Below are positions 17,707-26,811 of a stretch of DNA of 64,000 nucleotides, piece by piece. Under the pieces are notes generated by a model. That model did not search any database. It was not told the origin of the DNA and saw only the letters and a list, made by a program, of their open reading frames with translations. The DNA is taken from the NCBI GenBank assembly GCA_947458275.1, contig CANGYR010000014.1, forward strand, positions 1 to 64,000, written 5' to 3'. This stretch comes from Chitinophagaceae bacterium (GTDB lineage: Bacteria > Bacteroidota > Bacteroidia > Chitinophagales > Chitinophagaceae). Positions within the stretch are counted from its first letter, which is position 1, and each line of letters opens with the position of its first letter. A program made the position numbers and the translations under genes.

Positions 17707-17714
17707 TACGTTTG
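17707..17714 (+). promoter_or_regulatory. Candidate -7 box for the S46 peptidase
   Basis: TACGTTTG is a full match to TAnnTTTG, 22 bp upstream of the chosen ATG at 17737. It overlaps the longer open frame, which supports the shorter start. No clear -33 TTTG is found at the expected 19-21 bp distance. Confidence 0.4.
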
Positions 17715-17736
17715 CCTTTCAAATAACATAAGAAAG

Positions 17737-19896
17737 ATGAAAAAACTATTACTCTCACTCGTATTGCTTGCAAGCATTTTACAGACAAAAGCCGATGAAG
17801 GAATGTGGTTACCTATGTTGTTGGGACAACAGGTATACAATGATATGGTTAAGAAAGGACTGAAACTTACCAAAGAGCAATTGTATTCCATCAATAAATC
17901 TTCGATTAAAGATGCGATCATCATTTTCGGCGGCGGTTGCACCGGAGAGATAGTCAGCAATCAGGGATTGATATTCACCAACCATCACTGTGGATATGAT
18001 GCCATTGCTACAGCCAGCAGTGTCGAAAACAATTATCTGCGCGATGGTTTTTATGCGTACAATAAAGACCAGGAAATCAAAACAGCCCTTACTGTTCAGT
18101 TTCTCGACAGAATAGAAGATGTGACTGCACAGGTTGAAGCGGGATTGAAAGGACTTACCTGGGCCGAACGCACTAAAAAACTACAGGAAGTGTATAAAGG
18201 GATCACTGATAAGGTAGCTGATAAGGAAAATGGTGTTTCCGGAAGAATCTACAGCATGTTTAAAGACAACCAGTATATCATGTATGTATATAAAACCTAC
18301 CGCGATATCAGGCTGGTGGCTACTCCTCCAGAGAGTATCGGTAAATATGGTGGCGATACTGACAACTGGGAATGGCCCCGTCATACCGGTGACTTTTCTG
18401 TTTTCAGAGTATATGCTTCAAAAGACGGAAAACCCGCTGAATACAGCAAGGACAATGCTCCTTTGAAACCCAAACAATTTCTTCCGGTAAGTTTAAAAGG
18501 GTTTAAAAATGGCGACTATGCCATGATTTACGGATATCCCGGTGGCACCAACAGATACGAGACCAGTTATGGAGTGAAGCTGAAAAATGACATTGAAAAT
18601 CCATCGTTGGTGGCTTTGAGAGATATGCGTTTGAAATTTATGCACGAGCAAATGATAAAAGATCCTGCAGTTAAATTGAAACTGGCTTCCAGCTATGCGA
18701 GCATTGCCAATTACTGGAAATTTTTTGATGGGGAAACCAAGCAGTTGAAAAAATTCAACACTTATGATCAAAAGAAAAAATACGAGCAGGATTTTGTTTC
18801 ATGGGCTAAAGGCAAAGCGGAATATGAAAATATTTTTTCTGAGTATGAAAAAAATTATGCTTCATGGACGCCATACAGCAAACACCGTCAGTATCTGCGC
18901 GAAGGGATACTCGGTTCTCCCTTGTCGGCTTTTGCCGCTTCTTTGATTTCTCTGGAGACGGCCATCAATAAGCCGGGAGCAACAGCCGAAGACATCAAAA
19001 AAGCTGCCGATGCAGCTGATGCTTCACGCAAATCATTCATCGCTTCGGAAGATATTCCCAGCGATAAAAAAATTCTGGCTGGTGTAGCGCAGGCTTTTTA
19101 TAATGAAGTAGATAAATCGCAACATCCTTCAGGCACATTCGATAAGATTGCTGTATATGGAAGTCTGGATGATGATGCCACTTTCAAAAAATGGTCTTCC
19201 GATTTGTTTGCTAAAACAACCATTTTAAATGATGCTGAGTGGAGTAAATTTATTGCGTCTCCCACTGCAGCTGCGTTAAAGGCAGATGCGGTATATGATT
19301 TTTCTTCTTCTTTTGTGAATAATTACAACAGCAATTACTCACCCATCTACACAGCCTTTGTCAGCAAAAACAATGAACTGGGCCGCAGTTATCTGAAAGG
19401 TATTATGGAAAAAAATCCTGCTGCAGCCAAGAAAATGTATCCTGATGCCAACTTCAGCATGCGCGTGAGTTATGGCAATGTAAAAAGCTACAAGCCTAAA
19501 GATGCCGTGGCGTATGATTATGCTACTACAGCAAAAGGTATTTTGGAAAAATATGTCCCCGGTGATTATGAGTTTGACTTGCCGGCTAAACAGGTAGAGT
19601 TGTTTAAGAAGAGAGACTTTGGTCAATATATTGACAAAAGCAGAAATGATTTGGTGATTGGTTTCATTACCACCAATGATATTACCGGTGGTAACAGCGG
19701 AAGTCCAGTGATGGATGCCTACGGAAATTTAATCGGCCTTGCATTCGACGGAAACTATGAAGCGTTGAGTCATAAAATTGCTTTTGACAAAAACCTCAAC
19801 CGTACAATTTGTCTCGATGTAAGATATGTGCTCTGGTGCCTGGATAAATTGGGTGGCGCGAAAAATCTGATAGATGAATTGAAGCTTGTAAAGTAA
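17737..19896 (+). CDS. S46-family dipeptidyl aminopeptidase, DPP7-like
   Basis: A 719-residue periplasmic serine exopeptidase that removes dipeptides from oligopeptides. It has a signal peptide (MKKLLLSLVLLASILQTKA), the catalytic-His motif TNHHCG (81-86), the GGDTDNWEWPRHTGDFS block, and the nucleophile motif GGNSGSP with Ser654. The S1-pocket position that is Arg673 in acidic-specific DPP11 and Gly in DPP7 is here Gly672 in FDGNYEALS, so preference for hydrophobic P1 residues is predicted. The frame is open 33 codons further upstream, but ATG 17737 is chosen because it opens the signal peptide and follows a promoter-like box. Confidence 0.93.
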   Translation: MKKLLLSLVLLASILQTKADEGMWLPMLLGQQVYNDMVKKGLKLTKEQLYSINKSSIKDAIIIFGGGCTGEIVSNQGLIFTNHHCGYDAIATASSVENNYLRDGFYAYNKDQEIKTALTVQFLDRIEDVTAQVEAGLKGLTWAERTKKLQEVYKGITDKVADKENGVSGRIYSMFKDNQYIMYVYKTYRDIRLVATPPESIGKYGGDTDNWEWPRHTGDFSVFRVYASKDGKPAEYSKDNAPLKPKQFLPVSLKGFKNGDYAMIYGYPGGTNRYETSYGVKLKNDIENPSLVALRDMRLKFMHEQMIKDPAVKLKLASSYASIANYWKFFDGETKQLKKFNTYDQKKKYEQDFVSWAKGKAEYENIFSEYEKNYASWTPYSKHRQYLREGILGSPLSAFAASLISLETAINKPGATAEDIKKAADAADASRKSFIASEDIPSDKKILAGVAQAFYNEVDKSQHPSGTFDKIAVYGSLDDDATFKKWSSDLFAKTTILNDAEWSKFIASPTAAALKADAVYDFSSSFVNNYNSNYSPIYTAFVSKNNELGRSYLKGIMEKNPAAAKKMYPDANFSMRVSYGNVKSYKPKDAVAYDYATTAKGILEKYVPGDYEFDLPAKQVELFKKRDFGQYIDKSRNDLVIGFITTNDITGGNSGSPVMDAYGNLIGLAFDGNYEALSHKIAFDKNLNRTICLDVRYVLWCLDKLGGAKNLIDELKLVK

Positions 19897-19902
19897 AAAG
19901 TT

Positions 19903-19970
19903 AAAAGTAGAAAGTATAAAGTTGAAAGTGTAAAGTATTCCCTTTCAACTTTATACTTTTAACTTTATGC
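19903..19970. terminator. Bidirectional hairpin between S46 peptidase and prfA
   Basis: Arms AAAGTATAAAGTTGAAAG (19911-19928) and CTTTCAACTTTATACTTT (19942-19959) are perfect 18-bp complements with a 13-base loop. Flanking copies of the same words extend the array on both sides. It lies between convergent stops and should end transcription from both directions, although the stem is AT-rich. Confidence 0.65.
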
Positions 19971-19971
19971 T

Positions 19972-21036
19972 TTATTCCTGCGTAGTCAGCTTCTCTGCAT
20001 TCTCCGCAAATTGCAGCGCATCAAGGAATTCCTGTATTTCACCATTGATCACGGAGTCAAGATTGTAAACGGTTAATCCGATTCTATGGTCGGTTACCCT
20101 TCCCTGAGGATAGTTGTAGGTGCGGATTTTGGCGCTTCTATCGCCGGTGCTCACCAGACTTTTTCTTTGTTTGGAGATGGCTTCCTCTGCTTTACGTACT
20201 TCTTCATCATAAAGTTTGGTACGCAGCATTTCCATGGCTTTTTCGCGGTTGGCCAGCTGGCTTCTTTCTGTCTGACACACCACCACAATACCGGTTGGTT
20301 TATGAGTTAGAAATACTTTTGTCTCTACTTTATTTACGTTCTGTCCGCCGGCACCGCCACTTCGGGCAGTTTCCATTTTCACATCACTTTCTTTCAGTTC
20401 AAAATCCACTTCATCGGCTTCGGGCATTACGGCTACGGTAGCGGCGCTTGTATGCACGCGGCCACTGCTTTCTGTGTCGGGTACACGCTGTACACGGTGT
20501 ACACCGCTTTCAAATTTCATTATGCCATATACATCATCGCCGGAAATTTCCACTTGCACCTCTTTGTATCCGCCTACCGTTCCTTCGCTTTCGCTGAGGA
20601 TGGCAGTTTTCCAGCCTTTTTTCTCGCAATATTTCAGGTACATGCGCAAGAGGTTTCCGGCAAAAAGAGAAGCTTCGTCACCGCCGGTACCGGCGCGGAT
20701 TTCAAGGATAGCATTCTTTTCATCAAAAGGATCTTTAGGAATCAGCAGATTGCGTATTTGCTTTTCCAACACGTCTCTTTGTTCTTCCAGTGCCGGGAGC
20801 TCTTCTTTTGCCAGCTCGCGCATTTCTTCATCCCCTGAATAAAGCACTTCTTTGTTGAATTCAATATCATCCAGCAGTTTCACATAAGTATTGCGTACAT
20901 CAACAATCTTACCCAGACTACGGTACTCCTTACTCATGGCGCTGAATTTTTTGTTGTCGCTCACAATTTCAGGATTGGTCAGTGCCACGGCCAGATTATC
21001 GAATTTCCCCTTTATTGCATCCAGTTTATCTAACAT
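19972..21036 (-). CDS. prfA: Peptide chain release factor 1
   Basis: A 354-residue class I release factor for UAA and UAG stops. The tripeptide determinant is PDT (186-188), the PxT form that separates RF1 from RF2 (SPF). The catalytic GGQ is at 230-232 in [13 protein letters not shown]. Length is normal for RF1. The gene is monocistronic and divergent from the amidohydrolase gene, with only 38 bp between the two starts, so their promoters must overlap. HemK/PrmC, often adjacent, is not here. Confidence 0.97.
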   Translation of the reverse strand: MLDKLDAIKGKFDNLAVALTNPEIVSDNKKFSAMSKEYRSLGKIVDVRNTYVKLLDDIEFNKEVLYSGDEEMRELAKEELPALEEQRDVLEKQIRNLLIPKDPFDEKNAILEIRAGTGGDEASLFAGNLLRMYLKYCEKKGWKTAILSESEGTVGGYKEVQVEISGDDVYGIMKFESGVHRVQRVPDTESSGRVHTSAATVAVMPEADEVDFELKESDVKMETARSGGAGGQNVNKVETKVFLTHKPTGIVVVCQTERSQLANREKAMEMLRTKLYDEEVRKAEEAISKQRKSLVSTGDRSAKIRTYNYPQGRVTDHRIGLTVYNLDSVINGEIQEFLDALQFAENAEKLTTQE

Positions 21037-21074
21037 AGTGTAATTTTAATGCTGCGTGTAAAAGAAAAATTTAC

Positions 21075-22283
21075 ATGCAGACTATAAGCTGTCTTCAAGG
21101 CGGCAAATTTACAGCATATCAACCAATCAATTTGTACAGAAAATATACAGCCGACAAGATTTTTTCCGGGCATGCGATGCTGCCGGAGGGTAGTGTGTTG
21201 ATTACCCAGGCGGACGGTACCGTAGAAGCGATAGTGGATATGGAAGAGGCGGGGGAGGGGGTGCAACATTTTGAGGGCATACTTTCGCCGGGATTTATCA
21301 ACTGTCACTGCCACCTGGAGCTCTCTCATATGAAGGGTGTTATTCCCGAGGGAACAGGCATGGTGGACTTTTTATTGGCAGTAGTGCAACAAAGAAAAGT
21401 AGATGATGAGATAATTCTTGAGGCCATTGACCGGGCTGAAAAAGAAATGATGGCGAATGGGATTGTGGCGGTGGGAGACATTTGCAACACCCGTTTTACC
21501 ATTGCTCAGAAATCAAAAAACAATCTATACTACCATAATTTTATTGAGACAAGCGGATATGCTCCTCAAATTGCAGATAGCCGATTTGAACAATCAAAAA
21601 TATTGTTTGATGAATTTAGTTCAATAGGCTTAAAGAGTTCTATCGTCCCTCATGCTACTTATTCTTTATCAAGAGAGCTGTTCAAAAAAATAAATCATTT
21701 TGAAAAAAACAATATTCTCACCATTCACAACCAGGAGTCACAGGCGGAAGAAGAGTGGATCAGAGAGAAGAAAGGCGATATGGCGAGACTTTACAGGCAA
21801 CTGAATATTGACACTGATTTTTTTCAACCTCGGGCTGTTTCCTCCCTTCAATATTTTTTGAGTCAATATGCTGAATATCTTCCGTTGATTTTGGTTCATA
21901 ATCTATTCAGTAGGGAAGCAGATGTGCAATATGCCAATCAGTTGTTCAGTCAACACAACAGCCAATTATACTACTGCCTTTGTCCCAATGCCAATGAGTA
22001 TATTAACGAAAAATTGCCGGATGTAGAATTGTTTATCAATAACAAATGTAAAATTGTATTAGGAACAGACAGTCTGGCTTCCAACAAACAGTTAAGCATA
22101 CACGAAGAAATCAAAACCCTGCAAAAAAAATACCTTTCCATTCAGCCGGAGCAGTTTTTGCAATGGGCAACAATAAATGGCGCTGAAGCCCTCGGTATCA
22201 GTGATGTGTATGGAAGTTTTGAGAAAGGCAAAAGGCCGGGAATGGTGGTATGGGATGGAGAGGAGGTGAGAAGAGTGAGTTGA
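21075..22283 (+). CDS. Amidohydrolase-superfamily deaminase-like enzyme
   Basis: A 402-residue metal-dependent hydrolase of the ATZ/TRZ and cytosine-deaminase-like branch. Metal ligands visible: INCHCHLE (His78, His80), HNQES in mid-protein, and GTDSLASN near residue 338 carrying the catalytic Asp. The closing ISDVYGSFEKGKRPGMVVWD is the small beta-sandwich domain common to this branch. Likely a deaminase of a ring-nitrogen compound, for example a purine derivative or aminodeoxyfutalosine; substrate not determinable. The start is uncertain: the first 19 residues look non-homologous, and the TTG at 21132 (LYRKYTADKIF) would give a more typical N-terminus. Confidence 0.8.
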   Translation: MQTISCLQGGKFTAYQPINLYRKYTADKIFSGHAMLPEGSVLITQADGTVEAIVDMEEAGEGVQHFEGILSPGFINCHCHLELSHMKGVIPEGTGMVDFLLAVVQQRKVDDEIILEAIDRAEKEMMANGIVAVGDICNTRFTIAQKSKNNLYYHNFIETSGYAPQIADSRFEQSKILFDEFSSIGLKSSIVPHATYSLSRELFKKINHFEKNNILTIHNQESQAEEEWIREKKGDMARLYRQLNIDTDFFQPRAVSSLQYFLSQYAEYLPLILVHNLFSREADVQYANQLFSQHNSQLYYCLCPNANEYINEKLPDVELFINNKCKIVLGTDSLASNKQLSIHEEIKTLQKKYLSIQPEQFLQWATINGAEALGISDVYGSFEKGKRPGMVVWDGEEVRRVS

Positions 22284-22430
22284 ATAAGAAATAAGAAATA
22301 TGGAATAAGAAATAAGGAAGTGAAATATCGAATATTGAATAATCAATGTAGAATGTAAATTCAAAAGCTCACTTATTGGAACCCCAAACCCCAAACGCAC
22401 AAAGTGCACCCAAACCCCAAACTTGGAGGG
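22284..22430. repeat. Intergenic word array C (left flank of the ORF6N gene)
   Basis: Starts at the amidohydrolase stop with AATAAGAAATA words, then AATAAGGAAGTGAAATATC (22311 on) and a variable tail to 22361, then a 43-bp segment at 22380-22422 made of CCAAACCCC words around the palindrome GCACAAAGTGC. Array D at 23326-23535 repeats both blocks in the same order and orientation. Confidence 0.85.
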
Positions 22431-22570
22431 GCCGGGGGAGGTCGAAACAACCCCTAAACCTGCGCTCATTACCCATTTGTATTCATTTGTAATCGTTTGA
22501 TTCAACTTACACGAATCAATATGATTTAGTTTTAGAGAAACATTTCAGATTATTTTGAAAAATTGAGTTG

Positions 22571-23107
22571 ATGAACCCTTTGATAAATAGCGAGGTATAG
22601 AATAAAATATTAACCATCAAGGATATAAAAGTCATTCTTGATAGCGATGTGGCATTACTATATGGCGTGGAAACCAAACATGTCAATCAGGCGGTAAAGA
22701 ATAATCCTGATAAATTTCCGGATGGGTATATTATAATATTGACTGATGAAGATTGGCAGATTTTGCGGTCAAAAAATTTGACCACAATTTCTCCCAAGTC
22801 AAGGGTATTTCCAAAGGCCTTTACCGAAAAAGGCCTATACATGTTGGCTACAATTTTAAAAAGTAAAAAGGCAACTGAAACCACAATCGCAATCATTGAA
22901 GCTTTTTCGAAATTAAGAGCATTGTCCGGAGCATTGTCTACTATCAATCAAACTTCTGATTCAAATCAACAAAAAAAGGTATTAAAACAAACTGGTATAA
23001 TAATTTCTGATCTACTCTGTGACGAACTTCAGGTAAGAGACACAGAAACAACCATTGAAATTAACTTTGCTGTGGTCAGACTAAAACACACAATTAAACG
23101 AAAATAA
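22571..23107 (+). pseudogene. ORF6N-domain gene interrupted by an in-frame amber codon
   Basis: From an ATG at 22571 the frame reads MNPLINSEV, then TAG (22598-22600), then continues NKILTIKDIKVILDSDVALL and YGVETKHVNQAV in the same frame to the TAA at 23107. The joined product matches the ORF6N domain, a phage and mobile-element DNA-associated domain whose start normally runs through KIYTIRG-KVILDSDLAxLYGVETK. The first in-frame standard start after the TAG is the GTG at 22649, inside the conserved motif, giving 152 residues that lack its first half. A gene broken near its 5' end is therefore most likely; readthrough or an unusual start are less likely alternatives. Confidence 0.75.
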
Positions 23108-23325
23108 TTTTGCTCATCATTTAGATCGTGCGCTATTCTTGAATGTAAAGATATCGCTCCTACGGAGCTTTTTTTCATTCTATATGTTATTAGCTATGTA
23201 CTATTGCACTCCTACGGAGCTGAAATTTGAACAATAGCCAAGCCCCGGAGGGGCGAAACATCAATAGAAAATATATCCAACCATGAAACACAGCCCCGGA
23301 GGGGCTGAATGTGAATTGATAGAAA
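23108..23325. repeat. Four REP-like triloop hairpins after the ORF6N gene
   Basis: Two hairpins have the form CTCC-TAC-GGAG (23156-23168 and 23209-23219) and two have GCCCC-GGA-GGGGC (23242-23254 and 23293-23305). Spacing within each like pair is 51-53 bp. The first is followed by seven T (23169-23175) and could terminate transcription on the plus strand. No gene is seen in the stretch. These look like REP-type palindromes scattered by a REP-associated transposase elsewhere in the genome; that is inference. Confidence 0.75.
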
Positions 23326-23535
23326 TAAGGAATAAGAAATACAAAATAATAAATAAGGAAGTGAAATATCCAATATTTAATAATCAATGAAGAATGTAAA
23401 TTAACTCGCCTATCGCAGGGTAACAACAAACCAAAGACAACAAACTACAAACGGCGCATTGCGCCTACCCAAACCCCAAACCCCAAACGCACAAAGTGCA
23501 CCCAAACCCCAAACCAAAAACGGCGCGTAGTGCCC
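23326..23535. repeat. Intergenic word array D (right flank of the ORF6N gene)
   Basis: AATAAGGAAGTGAAATATC at 23352 starts a block that differs from array C at only a few bases. A run of ACAACAAACC words and the palindrome GGCGCATTGCGCC follow. Then 23472-23514 is identical over 43 bp to 22380-22422 of array C. The array ends at the recO stop. Confidence 0.85.
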
Positions 23536-24273
23536 TTAAAATATCTCCTCCAATACCTTCAGCGTCCTCATTTCGCCGAAATCGGAAAAGTGGAGTTTGT
23601 AGTAAATCAGATATTGGTCAAGCAGTGTTCTCCTGATTTCTCTGTTCAGTTTTATTTCAGCCAGATCTATCGGTTGCATCACTTTCAATAATTCAGCTGT
23701 TATGATGGCATGCTGACCGCGAAGAAAATATTCATGTGCCGGCTCCTGCTCCAGAAAATGTCCGTCGGTCAGATCCAGATAAAGATTGTCGGGTGAATGG
23801 AGCGGCGGATCCTGAATTTTAAAACCGAAAAATTTGGGCAGCTGCAATGAAAAGAACAGCGGGAAATTAGCGGCAATGTTTGATTCGGCAGCGTCTAGTT
23901 GCACAAATATGTCCTCACAGAAATAAAATAGTTCCTCATTTTTCTCCGGTTGCCTCACTGTTTTGATAATCAGCTCTATGATAAAGGCGGCGATGCTGTT
24001 TTTTACAACATCGCTGAGTAATGAATCATACAAATGCGCCCATTGAAATTCTTTGATGCGCTGCATGTTTTTCTGCTCGTGGTGGTAAACCTCTAAATCG
24101 AGTATGGAGGCTGGCTGCAGCATGATTGCCTTGTTGCCGCTTTTTTTAGTTGTACGCACACCATTCACCATATAGGTCTGCAAACCGAACAGCTCAGTGA
24201 GGATGGTAGTCACCATACTGGTTTCCCCGTATTTTACGGAGCGAAGCACTATTCCTCTGGTTTTGTAGATCAT
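23536..24273 (-). CDS. recO: DNA repair protein RecO
   Basis: A 245-residue recombination mediator that loads RecA onto SSB-coated single strands together with RecR and anneals complementary strands. The N-terminal OB-fold is recognisable from KTRGIVLRSVKYGETSMVTTI and GLQTYMVNGVR; the remainder is helical. The zinc-finger cysteines found in some RecO proteins are absent, as usual in Bacteroidota. Monocistronic; divergent from the MMPL transporter gene 98 bp away. Confidence 0.9.
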   Translation of the reverse strand: MIYKTRGIVLRSVKYGETSMVTTILTELFGLQTYMVNGVRTTKKSGNKAIMLQPASILDLEVYHHEQKNMQRIKEFQWAHLYDSLLSDVVKNSIAAFIIELIIKTVRQPEKNEELFYFCEDIFVQLDAAESNIAANFPLFFSLQLPKFFGFKIQDPPLHSPDNLYLDLTDGHFLEQEPAHEYFLRGQHAIITAELLKVMQPIDLAEIKLNREIRRTLLDQYLIYYKLHFSDFGEMRTLKVLEEIF

Positions 24274-24371
24274 TGATTGTTTACTGAAAACACAATAAAA
24301 TATGGATAGTTTTTGGAAATCATCTTTCTTTGCAACCGAAAAACAATTTTCAACACCAATATTAATGCATT

Positions 24372-26705
24372 ATGTGGCAAGGTTTGGCAAAATTTGTTTT
24401 AAAAAACAGATTCGTTTTATTAATCCTGTTGTTACTGAGTACCATAGTAATGGGTTACTATGCATCAAAAGTGAAACTCAGCTACGAATTTTCCCGTGCC
24501 ATTCCTACCGACAATCCGAAATACCAGGACTATCAATCTTTTAAAAAACTTTTTGGCGACGATGGCAATTTGTTGGTGATTGGGGTGCAGACAAAGGATT
24601 TTTTCACTCTGAAAAACTTTAACGCTTATCAACAATTAAGCAATCAGGTAAGACAATCTTTTGGCGTTACTGATATAGTGGGCATTCCGGGAGCTGTGTA
24701 TTTACAAAAAGACAGTATTGAAGAAAAATTAGTATCCAATAAAATTTTCCCGGAATCAATAACTACGAAATCTGCACTTGACAGCGCCCGTGATGTATTC
24801 CTGAATCTCCCTTTTTATCGGTCGATGTTGTACAACCCAGAGACAAACGCCTATTTGCTTGGTGCAAGAATAAATAAAGACACACTCAATTCACCTGCAA
24901 GAATTAAAGTGGTTGATGGAATACAAAAAGCAGTTGATCTATATGAAAAAAATACGGGTATTAAAGTTCATTTAAGCGGTCTTCCCCTCATCAGAACTGT
25001 TGTAGCCGGTCGCATTCAAAATGAAATGAAACTGTTTCTGATCGGATCGTTGGTATTAAGCGTGCTGATATTGTTTATATTTTTCCGGTCCATCAGCACA
25101 ACATTCATTTCTCTTTCAGTTGTACTGATTGGTGTAATCTGGACAGTGGCTTTAATCTATCTCTGCGGGTATAATATTACGTTACTGACAGCATTGATTC
25201 CATCTTTGGTGGTGGTTATTGGTATACCGAATTGTATTTATTTCATAAACAAATACCACACTTCGTATGTGCATAGCCGTGAGACTGACGAATCCAGGAG
25301 AAAAGAAGGAGCATTGATTGATATGGTCAGCAAGATGGGCGTAGTAACGCTTTTTTGCAACATCACCGCAGCTATTGGATTTGCGGTTTTCGCCCTCACC
25401 AAAAGTGAAATACTGAAAGAGTTCGGAGTAGTGGCGGGCATTAGCATCATGGTCATCTTTGTCATTTCATTCATCCTGCTGCCTTCAGTGTTGAGTTATT
25501 TGCCAGGTCCGGGTAAAAATCAACTTAAATATCTTAACAACAAATGGGTAGGGTCTTTTCTGAATAAAGTGGAATTATGGGTTTTCCAACATAAGAAAAC
25601 TGTATGGTTGTCAACAGCAGCTGTATTGATTTTTTCTATAGTCGGTTTGTTTAAGTTGAAGTCTGTAGCTTATATAGTAGACGATCTCCCAAAGACGGAT
25701 GTGGTATATACCGATTTGAAATTCTTTGAAAATAATTTCAAAGGAGTGATGCCACTGGAGATAGTGGTTGATGCCAAAAAAAGAAGAGGATTAAGAGGAT
25801 TGAAACCTTTTTATAAAATAGACTCTTTATCGGAATATATAGCTTCCAAACAGGGAATGAACAGGCCTCTGAGTCTGGCTGAAGGATTGAAATTTGCTAC
25901 GCAGGGATTTAATGAAAACGATTCTGTCAATTACAGAATGCCCGGAGATTTTGAAGCGGTGTTTTTAAATGATTATCTGAACAGAAAAGGGGATTCTTCC
26001 GGTGGGGGTAACCTGTCTAAATTGATGAGTTCTTTTATTGATACAAGCAAAAGATATGCCCGCCTTAGTGTAAGCATGGCGGATATAGGTACAAAAGAAC
26101 TTCCCGCAGTATTGAGTGATATCCAGCAAAAAGCGGAAGTGTATTTTGATACCGCTTCATATAAAGTGACACTAACGGGAACGAGTATTACTTTTCTGGA
26201 AGGAAGCCGTTTTATCATCAACGGACTAAAGGAAAGTATTTTCTGGGCGTTTTTGCTGATTGCTGTCTGTATGTTATATCTCTTCAGATCATTTCGTATT
26301 TTAATATGCTCGCTGCTTCCCAACCTAATACCCTTGATAGTTACCGCCGGCGTAATGGGCTGGGCAGGTGTTCCGCTGAAACCTTCTACTGTGCTGGTTT
26401 TCAGCGTAGCGCTAGGTATTGCCGTAGACATAACCATCCGTTTTTTGGTCAACTATCGACAGGTGTTGCCCGAAGAACATTATGATGTTTCAATGGCGGT
26501 AAGGAAAACAGTACAACAAACCGGATTGAGCATCATCTATACTTCACTGGTACTTATTGCCGGATTTATCATTTTCTGTGGCAGTAGTTTTGGGGGTACT
26601 TTTGCGCTGGGATGGCTGACTTCACTCACTTTAATTACAGCCACTGTCACCAATCTGGTTTTATTGCCGGTGCTTCTTCTGCTCTTTGTTAAAAAAAATA
26701 ATTAA
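24372..26705 (+). CDS. MMPL/RND-family membrane transporter
   Basis: A 777-residue inner-membrane protein with the internal duplication of the RND/MMPL superfamily: a membrane span near residue 17, a periplasmic loop to about 220, a five-span bundle at about 220-380, another span near 410, a second loop to about 620, and a second bundle to the C-terminus. MMPL-type members export lipids, hopanoids or hydrophobic molecules to the outer leaflet or across the periplasm. No membrane fusion protein or TolC gene is adjacent, which fits the single-component MMPL type better than the tripartite efflux type. The cargo is unknown. Confidence 0.87.
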   Translation: MWQGLAKFVLKNRFVLLILLLLSTIVMGYYASKVKLSYEFSRAIPTDNPKYQDYQSFKKLFGDDGNLLVIGVQTKDFFTLKNFNAYQQLSNQVRQSFGVTDIVGIPGAVYLQKDSIEEKLVSNKIFPESITTKSALDSARDVFLNLPFYRSMLYNPETNAYLLGARINKDTLNSPARIKVVDGIQKAVDLYEKNTGIKVHLSGLPLIRTVVAGRIQNEMKLFLIGSLVLSVLILFIFFRSISTTFISLSVVLIGVIWTVALIYLCGYNITLLTALIPSLVVVIGIPNCIYFINKYHTSYVHSRETDESRRKEGALIDMVSKMGVVTLFCNITAAIGFAVFALTKSEILKEFGVVAGISIMVIFVISFILLPSVLSYLPGPGKNQLKYLNNKWVGSFLNKVELWVFQHKKTVWLSTAAVLIFSIVGLFKLKSVAYIVDDLPKTDVVYTDLKFFENNFKGVMPLEIVVDAKKRRGLRGLKPFYKIDSLSEYIASKQGMNRPLSLAEGLKFATQGFNENDSVNYRMPGDFEAVFLNDYLNRKGDSSGGGNLSKLMSSFIDTSKRYARLSVSMADIGTKELPAVLSDIQQKAEVYFDTASYKVTLTGTSITFLEGSRFIINGLKESIFWAFLLIAVCMLYLFRSFRILICSLLPNLIPLIVTAGVMGWAGVPLKPSTVLVFSVALGIAVDITIRFLVNYRQVLPEEHYDVSMAVRKTVQQTGLSIIYTSLVLIAGFIIFCGSSFGGTFALGWLTSLTLITATVTNLVLLPVLLLLFVKKNN

Positions 26706-26811
26706 TCCCGTTTGTCTACATTTATTAACAGAAGTAATTTTTTGTGATTAAGTTTTTTTTATAAAATCCTTAACAATTTGTTAAATTCGTTTTTTAAATC
26801 AAAACTAAACC

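Noticed and set aside
21030..21329. Minus-strand frame of 99 codons over the prfA-amidohydrolase gap
   Set aside because: It overlaps both genes and has no protein-like features; it is a shadow frame.
22378..22425. CCCCAAAC repeats as a telomere-like or CRISPR array
   Set aside because: Ciliate telomeres use CCCCAAAA, and here the units are short, irregular and mixed with palindromes. There are no unique spacers of constant length, so a CRISPR array is excluded.
24302..24544. 80-codon plus-strand frame before the MMPL gene
   Set aside because: It overlaps the start of the MMPL gene in another frame and has no membrane or domain features, so it is unlikely to be real.
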